Positions 1 through 8,305 of a stretch of 64,000 bases of DNA are shown here, one piece after another. Location of the stretch: assembly GCF_000380245.2 (NCBI RefSeq), contig NZ_HG428741.1, forward strand, positions 1,109,050 to 1,173,049, in the 5' to 3' direction. The first letter of the stretch is position 1; each line of letters opens with the position of its first letter. The notes under the pieces were generated by a model. That model made no database searches. It was not told where the DNA came from and saw nothing but the letters and a program-made list of their open reading frames with translations. The position numbers were made by a program, and so were the translations under genes. This DNA comes from Bacillus massiliigorillae (GTDB lineage Bacteria; Bacillota; Bacilli; Bacillales; DSM-1321).

Positions 1-16
1 CTAAACTTTTTTTGTT

Positions 17-454
17 TTACCCTAAGTATGCTTTAAGCATCCACATATTTTTTTCTAGAGTTGCTTTAATGCCAAGGAAAAGATCAGCTGTTTCTTCGTC
101 TTTTTCGTTTTCTGCTACTTCAAGTAATGTATCAATATGGTTAGCAATTGCAGTGAAATCCGAAAGAATGATTTTTACCATATCATCTGCAGTTTCAGCA
201 CCATTTGCTTCTTCAATTGTAGCAGTTTCTAATGTTTCCTTTAATGTCGCGATTGGTTGTCCACCAATTGTTAATAAACGTTCTGCAATTTCATCGATGT
301 ATGTAGCAGTTTCAGTATAGAACTCTTCAAATTTTGCATGAAGTGTAAAGAAGTTAGCTCCTTTAACGTACCAGTGATAGTTATGTAGTTTTGTGTACAT
401 TACAGTCCAGTTAGTAAGTTGTTGATTCATTAATGGATGTAGTTGATTTGTCAT
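17..454 (-). CDS. dps: Dps-family mini-ferritin (DNA starvation/iron storage protein)
   Basis: A 145-residue protein of the usual Dps length. The N-terminal helix carries HNYHWYVKG (about residues 25-33), followed by FYTETATYIDEIAERLL (about 46-62); these hold the His, Asp and Glu ligands of the inter-subunit ferroxidase centre of Dps proteins. Family members form dodecamers that oxidise Fe(II) with peroxide, store iron and protect DNA, in the cytoplasm. The ATG at 454 has a GGAGGTT ribosome site just upstream. The gene stands alone. B. subtilis has two such proteins (MrgA, PerR-regulated; Dps, sigma-B-regulated) and the sequence alone does not say which this one matches. Confidence 0.93.
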   Translation of the reverse strand: MTNQLHPLMNQQLTNWTVMYTKLHNYHWYVKGANFFTLHAKFEEFYTETATYIDEIAERLLTIGGQPIATLKETLETATIEEANGAETADDMVKIILSDFTAIANHIDTLLEVAENEKDEETADLFLGIKATLEKNMWMLKAYLG

Positions 455-476
455 AATATAACCTCCAATTTTTAGT

Positions 477-546
477 TACACATTATTGTGAAGTATCCAA
501 CAATATTGATTTTATCATAAAGAAAGCAATCTTTATAATATAAAAT
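477..546 (-). promoter_or_regulatory. Possible PerR/Fur-like operator region of dps
   Basis: Upstream of the Dps gene are two imperfect inverted repeats: TACACATTATTGTGA at 477-491 and TTTATAATATAAA at 532-544. The second contains a perfect TTATAAT half-site of the PerR box, but its other half is poor. A possible -10 (TATGAT on the minus strand) lies between them. Peroxide control of this gene is an inference. Confidence 0.25.
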
Positions 547-845
547 CGACAGATATTTTACATAATGCGGTGTATAATCTATGTTTTTCACAAACTAAGG
601 TAGTTCAAACCTTTTTTAGCAAATTTTTTAAAATTATTTGACATAAGTAATATAAAAGAATTAATGGGAAATCTTTATAATAATAAAAATTTAATTTAAA
701 AAGATAAAAATTTATTGATTTGACAGTGTGAGGATATTGTTAGGACAACTTGTTGATGTCAGACAAGTTCATTGAAGAAATAAGCGAATTTTACGGAATG
801 ATTGGTATAGTGATGCTGACCTCTTTACTGAAAAGTAGGCATAAG

Positions 846-885
846 AAAGCGGCTTTGAGAAAAACTCTAAGCCGCTTTTATTTTT
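846..885 (+). terminator. Orphan intrinsic terminator in the 455-975 gap
   Basis: AAAGCGGCTTTGAG (846-859) pairs with CTCTAAGCCGCTTT (865-878) with one mismatch, followed by a T-rich tail. No gene precedes it on the plus strand in the 520-base gap after dps. The sequence before it contains a short hairpin (ACTTGT/ACAAGT near 749-769) and a TTGACA at 720-725, so a small RNA is possible but not shown. The rest of the gap is AT-rich with no ORF I can support. Confidence 0.7.
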
Positions 886-975
886 AAAGGATTGAAATGC
901 TTTGTTTAATAAGTTTTTAGAGTGGTATATGAATAATGTAATAACAATTTATAGGCTAAGGGAGAGGAAAAGCGA

Positions 976-1728
976 ATGGGTAGATTAGCTAATAAAGTAG
1001 CGATTATTACAGGTGCTGGGGGTGGACAAGGTAAAGCTGAAGCACTTCTTTTTGCCAAAGAAGGTGCCAAAGTTGTTGTCACAGATGTCCAAGAAGAAAA
1101 AGTAAAACTAGTAGTGGAAGAAATAATTCAAAATGGTGGAGAAGCAATTGGCTTCTTTCATGATGTTTCTTCGGAAGATAAATGGATTCAAGTAGTAAAG
1201 GATACTGTTGAGAAGTTTGGAAAAGTAGATATTCTTGTTAATAATGCTGGTATTACAATTCAAAAGTCTCTTCATGAAACATCTGTTGCTGAATGGAATA
1301 AGGTAATGGATATTAACTTAACAGGTGCATTTTTAGGTATGAAGCATGTAATTCCTGTTATGATGGAAAACCACGGAGGAAGTATTATTAATATTTCGTC
1401 AATTGCCGGGTTAACAGGTGGTAGTGGGGCTAGCCCATATACGGCATCTAAAGGAGCACTTCGTCTATTGACAAAGGCTACAGCAATCGACTATGCGAAA
1501 CATAGTATTCGTTGTAACTCAGTTCATCCTGGTTACATAGAAACACCAATGACAAAAGATATGTTTACAAATGAACAAATGATGACATGGTTTAAATCTA
1601 ATACACCGTTACCTTATTTAGGTAAACCAGAGGACATTGCAAATGGCGTATTATATTTGGCTTCTGATGAATCTAAATTTGTAACTGGTATTGAATTACC
1701 AATTGAAGGTGGATATTCAGCTGTTTAA
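976..1728 (+). CDS. Short-chain dehydrogenase/reductase (SDR), twin copy 1
   Basis: A 250-residue classical SDR: TGAGGGQG cofactor loop (residues 12-19), an Asp at the end of beta-2 (TDV, residue 37) that favours NAD over NADP, NNAG (89-92), and the catalytic Ser142, Tyr155 and Lys159 (YTASK). The C-terminus (GIELPIEGGYSA) is typical of cyclopentanol or 3-oxoacyl reductase-like SDRs. The substrate cannot be told from sequence. The ATG has GGAGAGG 8 bases upstream. A close paralogue of the same length sits at 3803-4555, on the other side of a chemoreceptor gene. Confidence 0.88.
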   Translation: MGRLANKVAIITGAGGGQGKAEALLFAKEGAKVVVTDVQEEKVKLVVEEIIQNGGEAIGFFHDVSSEDKWIQVVKDTVEKFGKVDILVNNAGITIQKSLHETSVAEWNKVMDINLTGAFLGMKHVIPVMMENHGGSIINISSIAGLTGGSGASPYTASKGALRLLTKATAIDYAKHSIRCNSVHPGYIETPMTKDMFTNEQMMTWFKSNTPLPYLGKPEDIANGVLYLASDESKFVTGIELPIEGGYSAV

Positions 1729-1740
1729 TTATTAATATGA

Positions 1741-1790
1741 AAAGCAAGCCGAAGCATACAACATAAGTGTTTGCTGAGGCTTGCTTTTTA
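1741..1790 (+). terminator. Bidirectional terminator between SDR and chemoreceptor
   Basis: AAAAGCAAGCC (1741-1751) pairs with GGCTTGCTTTT (1779-1789). A-rich and T-rich flanks on both sides suit both convergent genes. Confidence 0.85.
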
Positions 1791-1794
1791 AATG

Positions 1795-3537
1795 CTATAT
1801 TTTAAATTGGTCGACTTGTTGTTGTAATTCTTGTGCTAAATTGGATAACGAGTTGGAAGACGTTGCGATTTCTTCCATAGTTGCAAATTGTTCTTCTGTA
1901 TTTGCCGCTACTCCTTGCGTGTTTTCAGAAGCATCATGAGAAAGCGTTGATATATTATTGACAGATGCAGTTACTTCTTCTGCACTTGCTGATAATTGCT
2001 GTACTGTGGCAGCCATATCGGTAATTTTATCTTTCATTTCACTCATATTACTTACAATTTCTTTAAAGCTAACTTCTGTTTTAGATACGATGTCTAGGCC
2101 TTCGACAACTTCTGTCTTTACAGAATGCATCGCATTTGTTGATCGTGACATATTTACTTGTATATCTTTAATTAAGTCTGATATTTGATGTGAAGATTCT
2201 TGGGATTGCTCCGCTAACCTGCGAACTTCATCAGCCACGACAGCAAATCCTCTTCCGTGTTCACCAGCTCTTGCAGCTTCAATGGCAGCATTTAAGGCAA
2301 GTAAATTGGTTTGGTTGGCAATTTCATTAATAACATCAGTGATTTCACCAATTTTGTTTGAACTTTTATCTAATGATTCAAGCACTTCGTTACTTTCTAT
2401 GACTTTATCATTAATTGAATTGATTTGTTGTACGGTTTTTTCTACATATATATTTCCTTTATTTGCTTGATCTGTAACAGCAATGCCTGCTTCAGAAATG
2501 AGAGAAGCACTATTTGCTAAGTTGTTAATAGCTAATGTTACTTCTTCTAATGCAACTGATGTTTCTTGTAATTGCATAGTAGAGGTTTCGGATCCTTGCG
2601 CTACTGCTTGAATAGCTATATTAATTTCATTTGTCGCTTTACTAGTTTCCTCAGCACTAGCAGTTAATTGTTCAGATGAAGCTGCTACATGTTGAGTGGA
2701 ACTTGCGAAACGGCTGATTAAATTTTTCATGCTTTTTCTCATTAAATTAAAGTCTTTTGTTAATTCACCAATTTCGTCGTTTGAAGTTACTTTTAAGTCA
2801 TCACCAGAATAATCTCCGGTAGAGGCTAATTTTAGTTCTTTGCTTACGTGTACAATTGGTTTAGTTAATCTAGAAGCGTAAAAATAAGAAATAAAACCAC
2901 CTAATATAATAGCAATGATAGAAATAATACATATAGTTATAGCGATTTTTGAGGCACCACTATTAAATTCTGATTGAAAGGCATTGGCACCAATATACCA
3001 ACCCCATTTTGGATCTACTTCCACATAAGAAACGTTCGTTTCAATTTTATTCGATGATGGATTAAGCCAGTCAAAAGTAAGAATCCCACCTTTTTTTCCT
3101 ATTAGTAGTGACTCTTTACCTAAATTGACTCCATCTTCAGACTTTACTTTTTTTAAATCTATTCCTTCATCTACAGGATCCATTACTACTTGTCCTGATT
3201 CATCCATTGCCCATATATATCCAGACTCTTTAATTGTATATTGCTTATTGATGTCGCGTTTGTTGTTTTTATCTTTTTTACCTAGTAATTCTAGACGTAG
3301 CTTTTCTTGTGCTTCCTCCAAAGTTAATTTTCCAGCTTGTACTTGTTGATCTAATAAGTTAATCATCCCAATTACCATTTTGGCAGTTTGTTCTAAATGT
3401 TCTTCTCCTGCAGAATCTAATTCTCCTTTTGACGAAGAATATGTGGTAAAGCCAATAATTGTCGTCGGGATAATTAGTAAAAATAAACATAATATAATTA
3501 ATTTAGTTTTTAATGATAAAAACTTCCCCTTTAACAT
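1795..3537 (-). CDS. Methyl-accepting chemotaxis protein with Cache sensor
   Basis: A 580-residue transmembrane chemoreceptor. TM1 is about residues 12-30. An extracellular single-Cache-type domain (about 31-195) includes GYIWAMDESGQVVMDP and WGWYIGANAF. TM2 is about 196-216, a HAMP domain about 217-272, and a long coiled-coil signalling domain follows, with the conserved hairpin tip around EIANQTNLLALNAAIEAA and GFAVVADEVRRLAEQS that binds CheA and CheW. The ligand is unknown; Cache domains of this kind often bind small carboxylates or amino acids. The ATG at 3537 has GGGAGAGA upstream, and a sigma-D-type promoter lies about 58 bases upstream of it. It lies between two near-identical SDR genes. 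Confidence 0.95.
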   Translation of the reverse strand: MLKGKFLSLKTKLIILCLFLLIIPTTIIGFTTYSSSKGELDSAGEEHLEQTAKMVIGMINLLDQQVQAGKLTLEEAQEKLRLELLGKKDKNNKRDINKQYTIKESGYIWAMDESGQVVMDPVDEGIDLKKVKSEDGVNLGKESLLIGKKGGILTFDWLNPSSNKIETNVSYVEVDPKWGWYIGANAFQSEFNSGASKIAITICIISIIAIILGGFISYFYASRLTKPIVHVSKELKLASTGDYSGDDLKVTSNDEIGELTKDFNLMRKSMKNLISRFASSTQHVAASSEQLTASAEETSKATNEINIAIQAVAQGSETSTMQLQETSVALEEVTLAINNLANSASLISEAGIAVTDQANKGNIYVEKTVQQINSINDKVIESNEVLESLDKSSNKIGEITDVINEIANQTNLLALNAAIEAARAGEHGRGFAVVADEVRRLAEQSQESSHQISDLIKDIQVNMSRSTNAMHSVKTEVVEGLDIVSKTEVSFKEIVSNMSEMKDKITDMAATVQQLSASAEEVTASVNNISTLSHDASENTQGVAANTEEQFATMEEIATSSNSLSNLAQELQQQVDQFKI

Positions 3538-3594
3538 GCTATCTCTCCCTTATTCGCATTCATAATGTGATTTTTTTACTATGTATAAAGTGTT

Positions 3595-3621
3595 ATATCG
3601 TCATAATTCAACAAATTTTTA
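3595..3621 (-). promoter_or_regulatory. Sigma-D-type (motility) promoter of the chemoreceptor
   Basis: On the minus strand the sequence is TAAA, 15 bases, GACGATAT. The B. subtilis sigma-D consensus is TAAA-N15-GCCGATAT, so only one base differs and the spacing is exact. It lies upstream of the chemoreceptor start, as expected for the flagellar/chemotaxis regulon. Confidence 0.8.
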
Positions 3622-3802
3622 CATTAAATCTGAAAAAAATTTAAAAATATAGAGATATAATCCTATTATTCTCTTGAAAAACATAAAAATACTAATGTAG
3701 TCATATATTCATCCTAAATATTTGGATTTTAATTTCAAAAAGACCAAAAATTGTTATAATTTTCTTGTGGTATTTACTTTTTAGGATATGAGGAGGATGT
3801 GT

Positions 3803-4555
3803 ATGGGACGTTTAGACCAAAAGGTAGCTATTATTACAGGTGCTGGTGGTGGACAAGGTAAAGCAGAAGCTTTATTGTTCGCACAAGAAGGGGCAAAAGT
3901 AATTGTAACTGATGTGCAAGAAGTGAAAGTGAAAGAAGTAGTAGATGAAATTAATGCTAATGGTGGGGATGCTATTGGTTTCTTTCATGATGTATCATTG
4001 GAAGATAATTGGATTCAGGTAGTGAAGGATGGGGTAGAAAAGTATGGCAAGATTGATATTCTTGTGAATAATGCAGGGATAGCAACTGAAACAAAGCTAA
4101 TAGATTCAACTATTGAAGAGTGGAATAAAGTTTTGGCCATTAATTTAACAGGGACATTCCTCGGCATGAAACATGTTATTCCATTAATGATTGAAAACGG
4201 TGGGGGTAGCATTATTAATATTTCATCAATTGCTGGATTGACGGGAGGTAGTGGAGCAAGTTCCTACACCGCATCTAAAGGAGCGGTTCGTTTATTAACG
4301 AAAGCAACAGCAATCGACTATGCTAAACAAAATATTCGTGTGAATTCTGTTCATCCTGGCTATATTGAAACACCAATGACTGAAGAAATGTTTAAAGATG
4401 AGCAGATGACATCTTGGTTTAGAGCAAATACACCACTTCCTCGCTTAGGAAAACCACTTGATATTGCTTATGGAGTGTTGTACCTGGCTTCAGATGAGTC
4501 TAATTTTGTAACAGGTATTGAACTTCCAATTGAAGGTGGCTATTCTGCTCAATAG
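3803..4555 (+). CDS. Short-chain dehydrogenase/reductase (SDR), twin copy 2
   Basis: A 250-residue SDR closely similar to the protein at 976-1728 along its whole length, with the same TGAGGGQG, NNAG, Ser142, Tyr155 and Lys159 and the same GIELPIEGGYSA end. I start it at 3803 because GAGGAGG (3790-3796) is then correctly spaced and the first residues (MGRL) match the twin. Two upstream ATGs (3788, 3797) overlap or abut the ribosome site. Differences cluster in the substrate-loop region, so the two may act on related but different substrates. Function beyond NAD-dependent alcohol/ketone oxidoreduction is unknown. Confidence 0.87.
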   Translation: MGRLDQKVAIITGAGGGQGKAEALLFAQEGAKVIVTDVQEVKVKEVVDEINANGGDAIGFFHDVSLEDNWIQVVKDGVEKYGKIDILVNNAGIATETKLIDSTIEEWNKVLAINLTGTFLGMKHVIPLMIENGGGSIINISSIAGLTGGSGASSYTASKGAVRLLTKATAIDYAKQNIRVNSVHPGYIETPMTEEMFKDEQMTSWFRANTPLPRLGKPLDIAYGVLYLASDESNFVTGIELPIEGGYSAQ

Positions 4556-4593
4556 TTATATATGAAAAATTAGTATGTATTGGTTATAATAAA

Positions 4594-4632
4594 AAAGCGG
4601 CTTAGAGGTTTTAATTACTTTAAGCCGCTTTA
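4594..4632 (+). terminator. Bidirectional terminator after SDR copy 2
   Basis: AAAGCGGCTTA (4594-4604) pairs with TAAGCCGCTTT (4621-4631). Its stem resembles the orphan terminator at 846-885. It also serves the minus-strand lipoprotein gene ending at 4637. Confidence 0.8.
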
Positions 4633-4636
4633 CAGG

Positions 4637-5146
4637 TTATTTTAAATATTCTTTTTCAGTACCATCAGCAAATTTAATTTCTAAATCAAATTTCTTGTAG
4701 TCTTCTTTTAAATCAAATGATTTAATCACTTCATTAATTACTTCATCAGGAGCTGTATTTTTATCAAATTTAAAACTTTCAAAACGGCTTCGTAATTCGG
4801 CTAAAGCTTCGTCTCCTCTTAATGTGCGATTGTTTAATTCGTCTTCAATCTTCACTTCCAAACCATCTGTTTCATTATCATATTCTACTTCGAATGATTT
4901 GAAATTATCATAGTCCACATCTAAATCAAAAGAAATAAATGGAATTGATTCAGTATTAGTTGCCGTATTTTGTTTGTTATCCGTTGTACTTCCTGGATTG
5001 TTAACTGTATCATTGTCATTTCCATTTTCAACGGGCGCATTTTCTGGTGGGTTTTTCACTGTATCTTTATCGTCAGCATTATCATTGCCGCAAGCTCCTA
5101 ATACAAGTAATCCAGCACACATGAATAGCGCAAGTAATTTCTTCAT
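4637..5146 (-). CDS. YusW-like lipoprotein
   Basis: A 169-residue secreted lipoprotein. The signal peptide ends in the lipobox LGAC (Cys at residue 19), so it should be anchored on the outer face of the membrane. A low-complexity Asp/Asn/Pro/Thr linker (about 20-66) precedes a C-terminal domain with repeated acidic F-x-x-F-D-L-D-V-D-Y and F-E-V-E-Y-D strands, which resembles the YusW family of unknown function. GGAGGA precedes the ATG. It diverges from the sigY operon, and shared control is possible but not shown. Confidence 0.8.
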   Translation of the reverse strand: MKKLLALFMCAGLLVLGACGNDNADDKDTVKNPPENAPVENGNDNDTVNNPGSTTDNKQNTATNTESIPFISFDLDVDYDNFKSFEVEYDNETDGLEVKIEDELNNRTLRGDEALAELRSRFESFKFDKNTAPDEVINEVIKSFDLKEDYKKFDLEIKFADGTEKEYLK

Positions 5147-5276
5147 TAATCATTCCTCCAATTTTATTTCCATATTCTTCATTCAAAATTATTACCTTAA
5201 AATAGGTGTCATAAACCTCTTAATTGGGAAAGTAAAGGAAAGGCATTTATGTTTTTATAAAAAAATTAAATTAGAG

Positions 5277-5304
5277 TGAACGATTGTAAATCTACAGGCG
5301 TATT
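5277..5304 (+). promoter_or_regulatory. ECF-type promoter of the sigY operon (likely autoregulated)
   Basis: TGAACG (5277-5282), 16 bases, then CGTATT (5299-5304). ECF sigma promoters have an AAC core in the -35 and a CGT core in the -10, and the B. subtilis sigY promoter is described as TGAACG/CGTC, read by SigY itself. The position, about 34 bases before the start codon, fits. Confidence 0.7.
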
Positions 5305-5319
5305 ATAAGTAGATTTACA
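5285..5319. repeat. Perfect 11-bp inverted repeat over the sigY promoter -10
   Basis: TGTAAATCTAC (5285-5295) and GTAGATTTACA (5309-5319) are exact reverse complements around a 13-base centre that holds the CGTATT -10. It may be a repressor operator or form a hairpin at the start of the mRNA. Confidence 0.75.
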
Positions 5320-5337
5320 TAGAAAGGTGGGTGTATT

Positions 5338-5916
5338 TTGGAAGAGATTCATGATCAGGAGCATGAACAACGTTTAATTATAGCGGCACAACGAGGAGAT
5401 GAAGCAGCATTTTCTGAATTATTTCAAATGCACTATTCTTTTCTATTTAAGTACATTATTAAAATGACGTTTGATCCTATTATTGCAGAAGACCTTTTGC
5501 AGGAAACCATGTTGAAATGCTATCTACACATAAAGAAATATGATGGTAGTAGTAAACTTTCAAGTTGGATGATCACGATTGCTACTAGAACGTATATCGA
5601 TTATTTACGAAAAAAGAAGCGTGAAAAGTGGTTGTTTAAAAAAGCAAAGCAGGATTGCAATGATTCAATTAGATGGAAAGTGATGCAAAGTGGGATTGAA
5701 TTCAATGACGTAATGGAGGTAATCAGTAAATTGGATGCTATTTATCGTATTCCATTATTACTAAAACATTATTATGGGTTCTCTTATGAGGAAATTGGCA
5801 AAATGATTGAAATCAAAGAAGGTACAGTTAAATCTAGAGTTCATAAATGTGTGCAATTAATTCGAAAGGAGATGGATGATTTTGACGAAAAAAGATATGG
5901 AAAACAAAGTTCATGA
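5338..5916 (+). CDS. sigY: ECF sigma factor SigY
   Basis: A 192-residue ECF sigma factor. Region 2 is about residues 25-95 (AEDLLQETMLKCYLHIKKYDG, SSWMITIATRTYIDYLRKKKR). Region 4 is about 125-185, with the helix-turn-helix YGFSYEEIGKMIEIKEGTVKSRVHKC that reads the -35. I call it SigY because the next five genes match yxlC to yxlG in order and size. The start is TTG at 5338, the only start spaced from AAAGGTGGG (5323-5331). In B. subtilis SigY drives mainly its own operon and is held inactive by the small membrane proteins encoded downstream. Confidence 0.88.
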   Translation: MEEIHDQEHEQRLIIAAQRGDEAAFSELFQMHYSFLFKYIIKMTFDPIIAEDLLQETMLKCYLHIKKYDGSSKLSSWMITIATRTYIDYLRKKKREKWLFKKAKQDCNDSIRWKVMQSGIEFNDVMEVISKLDAIYRIPLLLKHYYGFSYEEIGKMIEIKEGTVKSRVHKCVQLIRKEMDDFDEKRYGKQSS

Positions 5917-6196
5917 AGCATTTAAAGAAATGGACGAATCTTTTCATATTACTCCGCCGAATAAGGCTACCATTTCAGTTATGTTACGTGAACAAGAGCA
6001 ACGCTATAAACAAAAGCAAAAAAAGGAATTAATCTTGTTTATGATTATAGCCATAGTATTTATAGCAGTTTTTGTTTTAGTGATGACACGCGCACCAATC
6101 TTTTATATTGCCCTGTTGATTCTTAGCTTTGTATTAGCTCCTTTATATGTTTTTTATGAAAAGAAGAAGCAAACTAGAGAGGACAATATCGTATGA
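5876..6196 (+). CDS. yxlC: YxlC-like small membrane protein, SigY negative regulator
   Basis: A 106-residue protein overlapping the end of sigY by 41 bases. A charged N-terminal half (residues 1-50, cytoplasmic) is followed by two hydrophobic segments (about 52-69 and 74-91) and a basic tail. In B. subtilis the products of yxlC, yxlD and yxlE together keep SigY inactive. ATG 5876 is 4 bases after AAAGGAG and TTG 5882 is 10 bases after it; either could be the start. The assignment rests on position and size, since such proteins conserve little sequence. Confidence 0.75.
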   Translation: MILTKKDMENKVHEAFKEMDESFHITPPNKATISVMLREQEQRYKQKQKKELILFMIIAIVFIAVFVLVMTRAPIFYIALLILSFVLAPLYVFYEKKKQTREDNIV

Positions 6197-6417
6197 GATT
6201 AGAAGTAACTGAAATGTCTTTAACAGCACAAATCATATTTTTTATAGTGTTAGCCACTCTAATGTTAACGCAAGGAACAATTATTTTTTTATCAGCTAGA
6301 AAAAGAGGGAAAAATGCATGGTTTTGGGGGTTTATTGGGTTACTCAATATTCCATCCTCATTCTTGCTATATTATTTCTTCGTTATTTATCCAGAGAGAA
6401 AAAAAGGGGGAAGCTAA
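6193..6417 (+). CDS. yxlD: YxlD-like small membrane protein, SigY negative regulator
   Basis: A 74-residue protein with two hydrophobic segments (about residues 10-32 and 43-64) joined by a basic loop (SARKRGKNAW) and ending in PERKKGG. It overlaps yxlC by ATGA, so translation is probably coupled. YxlD with YxlE is required to restrain SigY in B. subtilis. ATG 6214 (MSLTAQ) is an alternative start. Confidence 0.72.
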   Translation: MRLEVTEMSLTAQIIFFIVLATLMLTQGTIIFLSARKRGKNAWFWGFIGLLNIPSSFLLYYFFVIYPERKKGGS

Positions 6418-6418
6418 A

Positions 6419-6613
6419 ATGGATTCTACAACATTACTACAAATTTTATTACCTATCGCAATACTACAAATTATTTTATTAGTTACTGCCCTTGTTAGTT
6501 TAATAAAACAAGAGCATACAAATGGACCTAAGTGGTTGTGGGCAATTATTATCGTTTTTGTAAATATCATCGGTCCAGTTCTATATTTCATTATTGGAAG
6601 AAAGGAGAGATAG
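6419..6613 (+). CDS. yxlE: YxlE-like protein with PLDc_N fold, SigY negative regulator
   Basis: A 64-residue double-pass membrane protein: a hydrophobic segment at about 7-27, a Trp-rich loop (NGPKWLWAI) and a second segment ending GPVLYFIIGRKER. The last part is the signature of the phospholipase D-nuclease N-terminal (PLDc_N) family, to which YxlE belongs. I start at ATG 6419 because AAAGGGGG lies just upstream; the longer open frame from 6314 runs over yxlD without a ribosome site. Confidence 0.78.
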   Translation: MDSTTLLQILLPIAILQIILLVTALVSLIKQEHTNGPKWLWAIIIVFVNIIGPVLYFIIGRKER

Positions 6614-6619
6614 AGAAAT

Positions 6620-7504
6620 ATGAATATCCATGTGAGAAATGTCACAAAAAAATTTCAACAGCATATTGCTGTTAATGATGTAAGCTTTGATATAGAGTCG
6701 GGACGTTGTGTAGCGCTTATCGGTCCTAACGGTGCAGGTAAAACAACTTTACTGAAAATGCTAGTTGGATTGATAAAACAGGACCAAGGAGATATTTCCT
6801 ATCATCATGACACTAATTGGAGAAGAGAAATTGGCTTTCTACCACAGATACCTAGCTTTTACGGTTGGATGACGCCGAAAGAATTTCTACTATTTATGGG
6901 TAAAATCTCTGAAGTAGATAAAAGTATTTTGAAAACAAGAGTCGATGAAGTATTGTTAGCAACTGGAATAGCGGAAGCTAGTAATCGAAAAATCCAAGGA
7001 TTTTCTGGTGGAATGAAGCAACGTCTTGGGTTAGCGCAGGCGTTGTTACATAAGCCTTCATTTCTATTGTTAGATGAACCAGTTTCAGCATTAGATCCCG
7101 TTGGACGTCGTGATGTGATGAATATATTAGCCGATTTGAAAAAATCTACAACCATTATATATTCTACACATGTGCTTCATGATGCTGAAGAAATTAGTGA
7201 TGATGTGTTATTAATGAAAAACGGTGAAATTGTAGCAAAAGGTACAATGGAAAACTTGCTTTCAAATGCTATTCAAAATTATACATTGAAAACAGGGCAT
7301 GAAATTCCAAAGGCACTATCGCAATGTGAATTTATAAAGAATATAAGTTTAATAGGAAAGAATACTGCTGAAATTACATTACATCCTACAAGTAAAAAAG
7401 AAGAATTGCTGCAATGGTGTTTAGACAATAACATTGACATCATAACGTTCCAACAAGGAAAACAAACGTTGGAAAGCGTATTTTTAGAGGTGGTGAAACA
7501 ATGA
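6620..7504 (+). CDS. yxlF: ABC transporter ATPase (YxlF-like)
   Basis: A 294-residue ATP-binding subunit. Walker A is GPNGAGKTT (residues 35-43), the signature FSGGMKQ (128-134) and Walker B FLLLDEP (148-154), then a switch His (STH) and a C-terminal extension typical of ABC-2 type exporters. It pairs with the permease directly downstream, with which it overlaps by 4 bases. In B. subtilis the YxlFG pair belongs to the sigY operon. The exported substrate is unknown. Confidence 0.88.
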   Translation: MNIHVRNVTKKFQQHIAVNDVSFDIESGRCVALIGPNGAGKTTLLKMLVGLIKQDQGDISYHHDTNWRREIGFLPQIPSFYGWMTPKEFLLFMGKISEVDKSILKTRVDEVLLATGIAEASNRKIQGFSGGMKQRLGLAQALLHKPSFLLLDEPVSALDPVGRRDVMNILADLKKSTTIIYSTHVLHDAEEISDDVLLMKNGEIVAKGTMENLLSNAIQNYTLKTGHEIPKALSQCEFIKNISLIGKNTAEITLHPTSKKEELLQWCLDNNIDIITFQQGKQTLESVFLEVVKQ

Positions 7505-8274
7505 ACATCTTTATGACATTACTACAAAAAGAATTTGTTGGATTATGGAGAAGTAAAAAAATAATTTGGCTTCCAATTGTCTTTATGTTGTTAGCTGTTA
7601 TGCAACCTGTTACCTCATATTTTATGGAAGATATTTTAAAGATGGGTGGAGGTTTGCCAGAAGGTGCTGTCTTTGAAATGCCTACTCCAACTAGTGGAGA
7701 AGTGATGGCTTCAGTATTATCGCAATTAAATACTATAGGCTTGCTTCTAATTGTTGTTGCAGTGATGGGTACGATTAGTGATGAGCGTAGAAATGGGTCA
7801 TTAATACTTTTGATGGTTCGGCCTGTTTCACCATTAAAATTAGTAAGTAGTAAAACTATTGCAAATGGGATATTATTAATGGTTTCATTTATTCTAGGTT
7901 ATTTGTTTGCTTATTATTATACAGTTGTCTTATTTGACTCGGTAGAACTGAATCATTTGATTCAGGCTATGCTTCTATATTGTCTTTATATTTTCTTTAT
8001 TGTTTCCAGTGTTATTCTTTGCAGCGCTTTATGGAATAGTAATGGAACGATTGCCATTGTTAGTATTATATTTTTCAGTGGATTATCGATGGTAAGTGGA
8101 TGGTTGACTGAAGCATTGAAATGGAGTCCAACTAATTTAAGTACTTATGCAGTAAAAATTGTAACAGGTGTCAATCAAACTGATGGTCTTCTTGGTTGTT
8201 TAATAGTCTCTGTTATATGCATAGTTGCTTTAGTAGTCGCAGCCGCTGTTGTTGTGAAGAAGAAGGGGCTATAA
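7501..8274 (+). CDS. yxlG: ABC-2 type permease (YxlG-like)
   Basis: A 257-residue integral membrane protein with about six hydrophobic segments and the early GTISDERRNGSLILLMVRPVS motif of ABC-2 permeases (the coupling region after TM2). It overlaps the ATPase gene by ATGA and ends the sigY operon; a terminator follows at 8306. Substrate unknown. Confidence 0.87.
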   Translation: MNIFMTLLQKEFVGLWRSKKIIWLPIVFMLLAVMQPVTSYFMEDILKMGGGLPEGAVFEMPTPTSGEVMASVLSQLNTIGLLLIVVAVMGTISDERRNGSLILLMVRPVSPLKLVSSKTIANGILLMVSFILGYLFAYYYTVVLFDSVELNHLIQAMLLYCLYIFFIVSSVILCSALWNSNGTIAIVSIIFFSGLSMVSGWLTEALKWSPTNLSTYAVKIVTGVNQTDGLLGCLIVSVICIVALVVAAAVVVKKKGL

Positions 8275-8305
8275 CAAGTCTGGTTAGCTATAGGAGAAAT
8301 TTATG

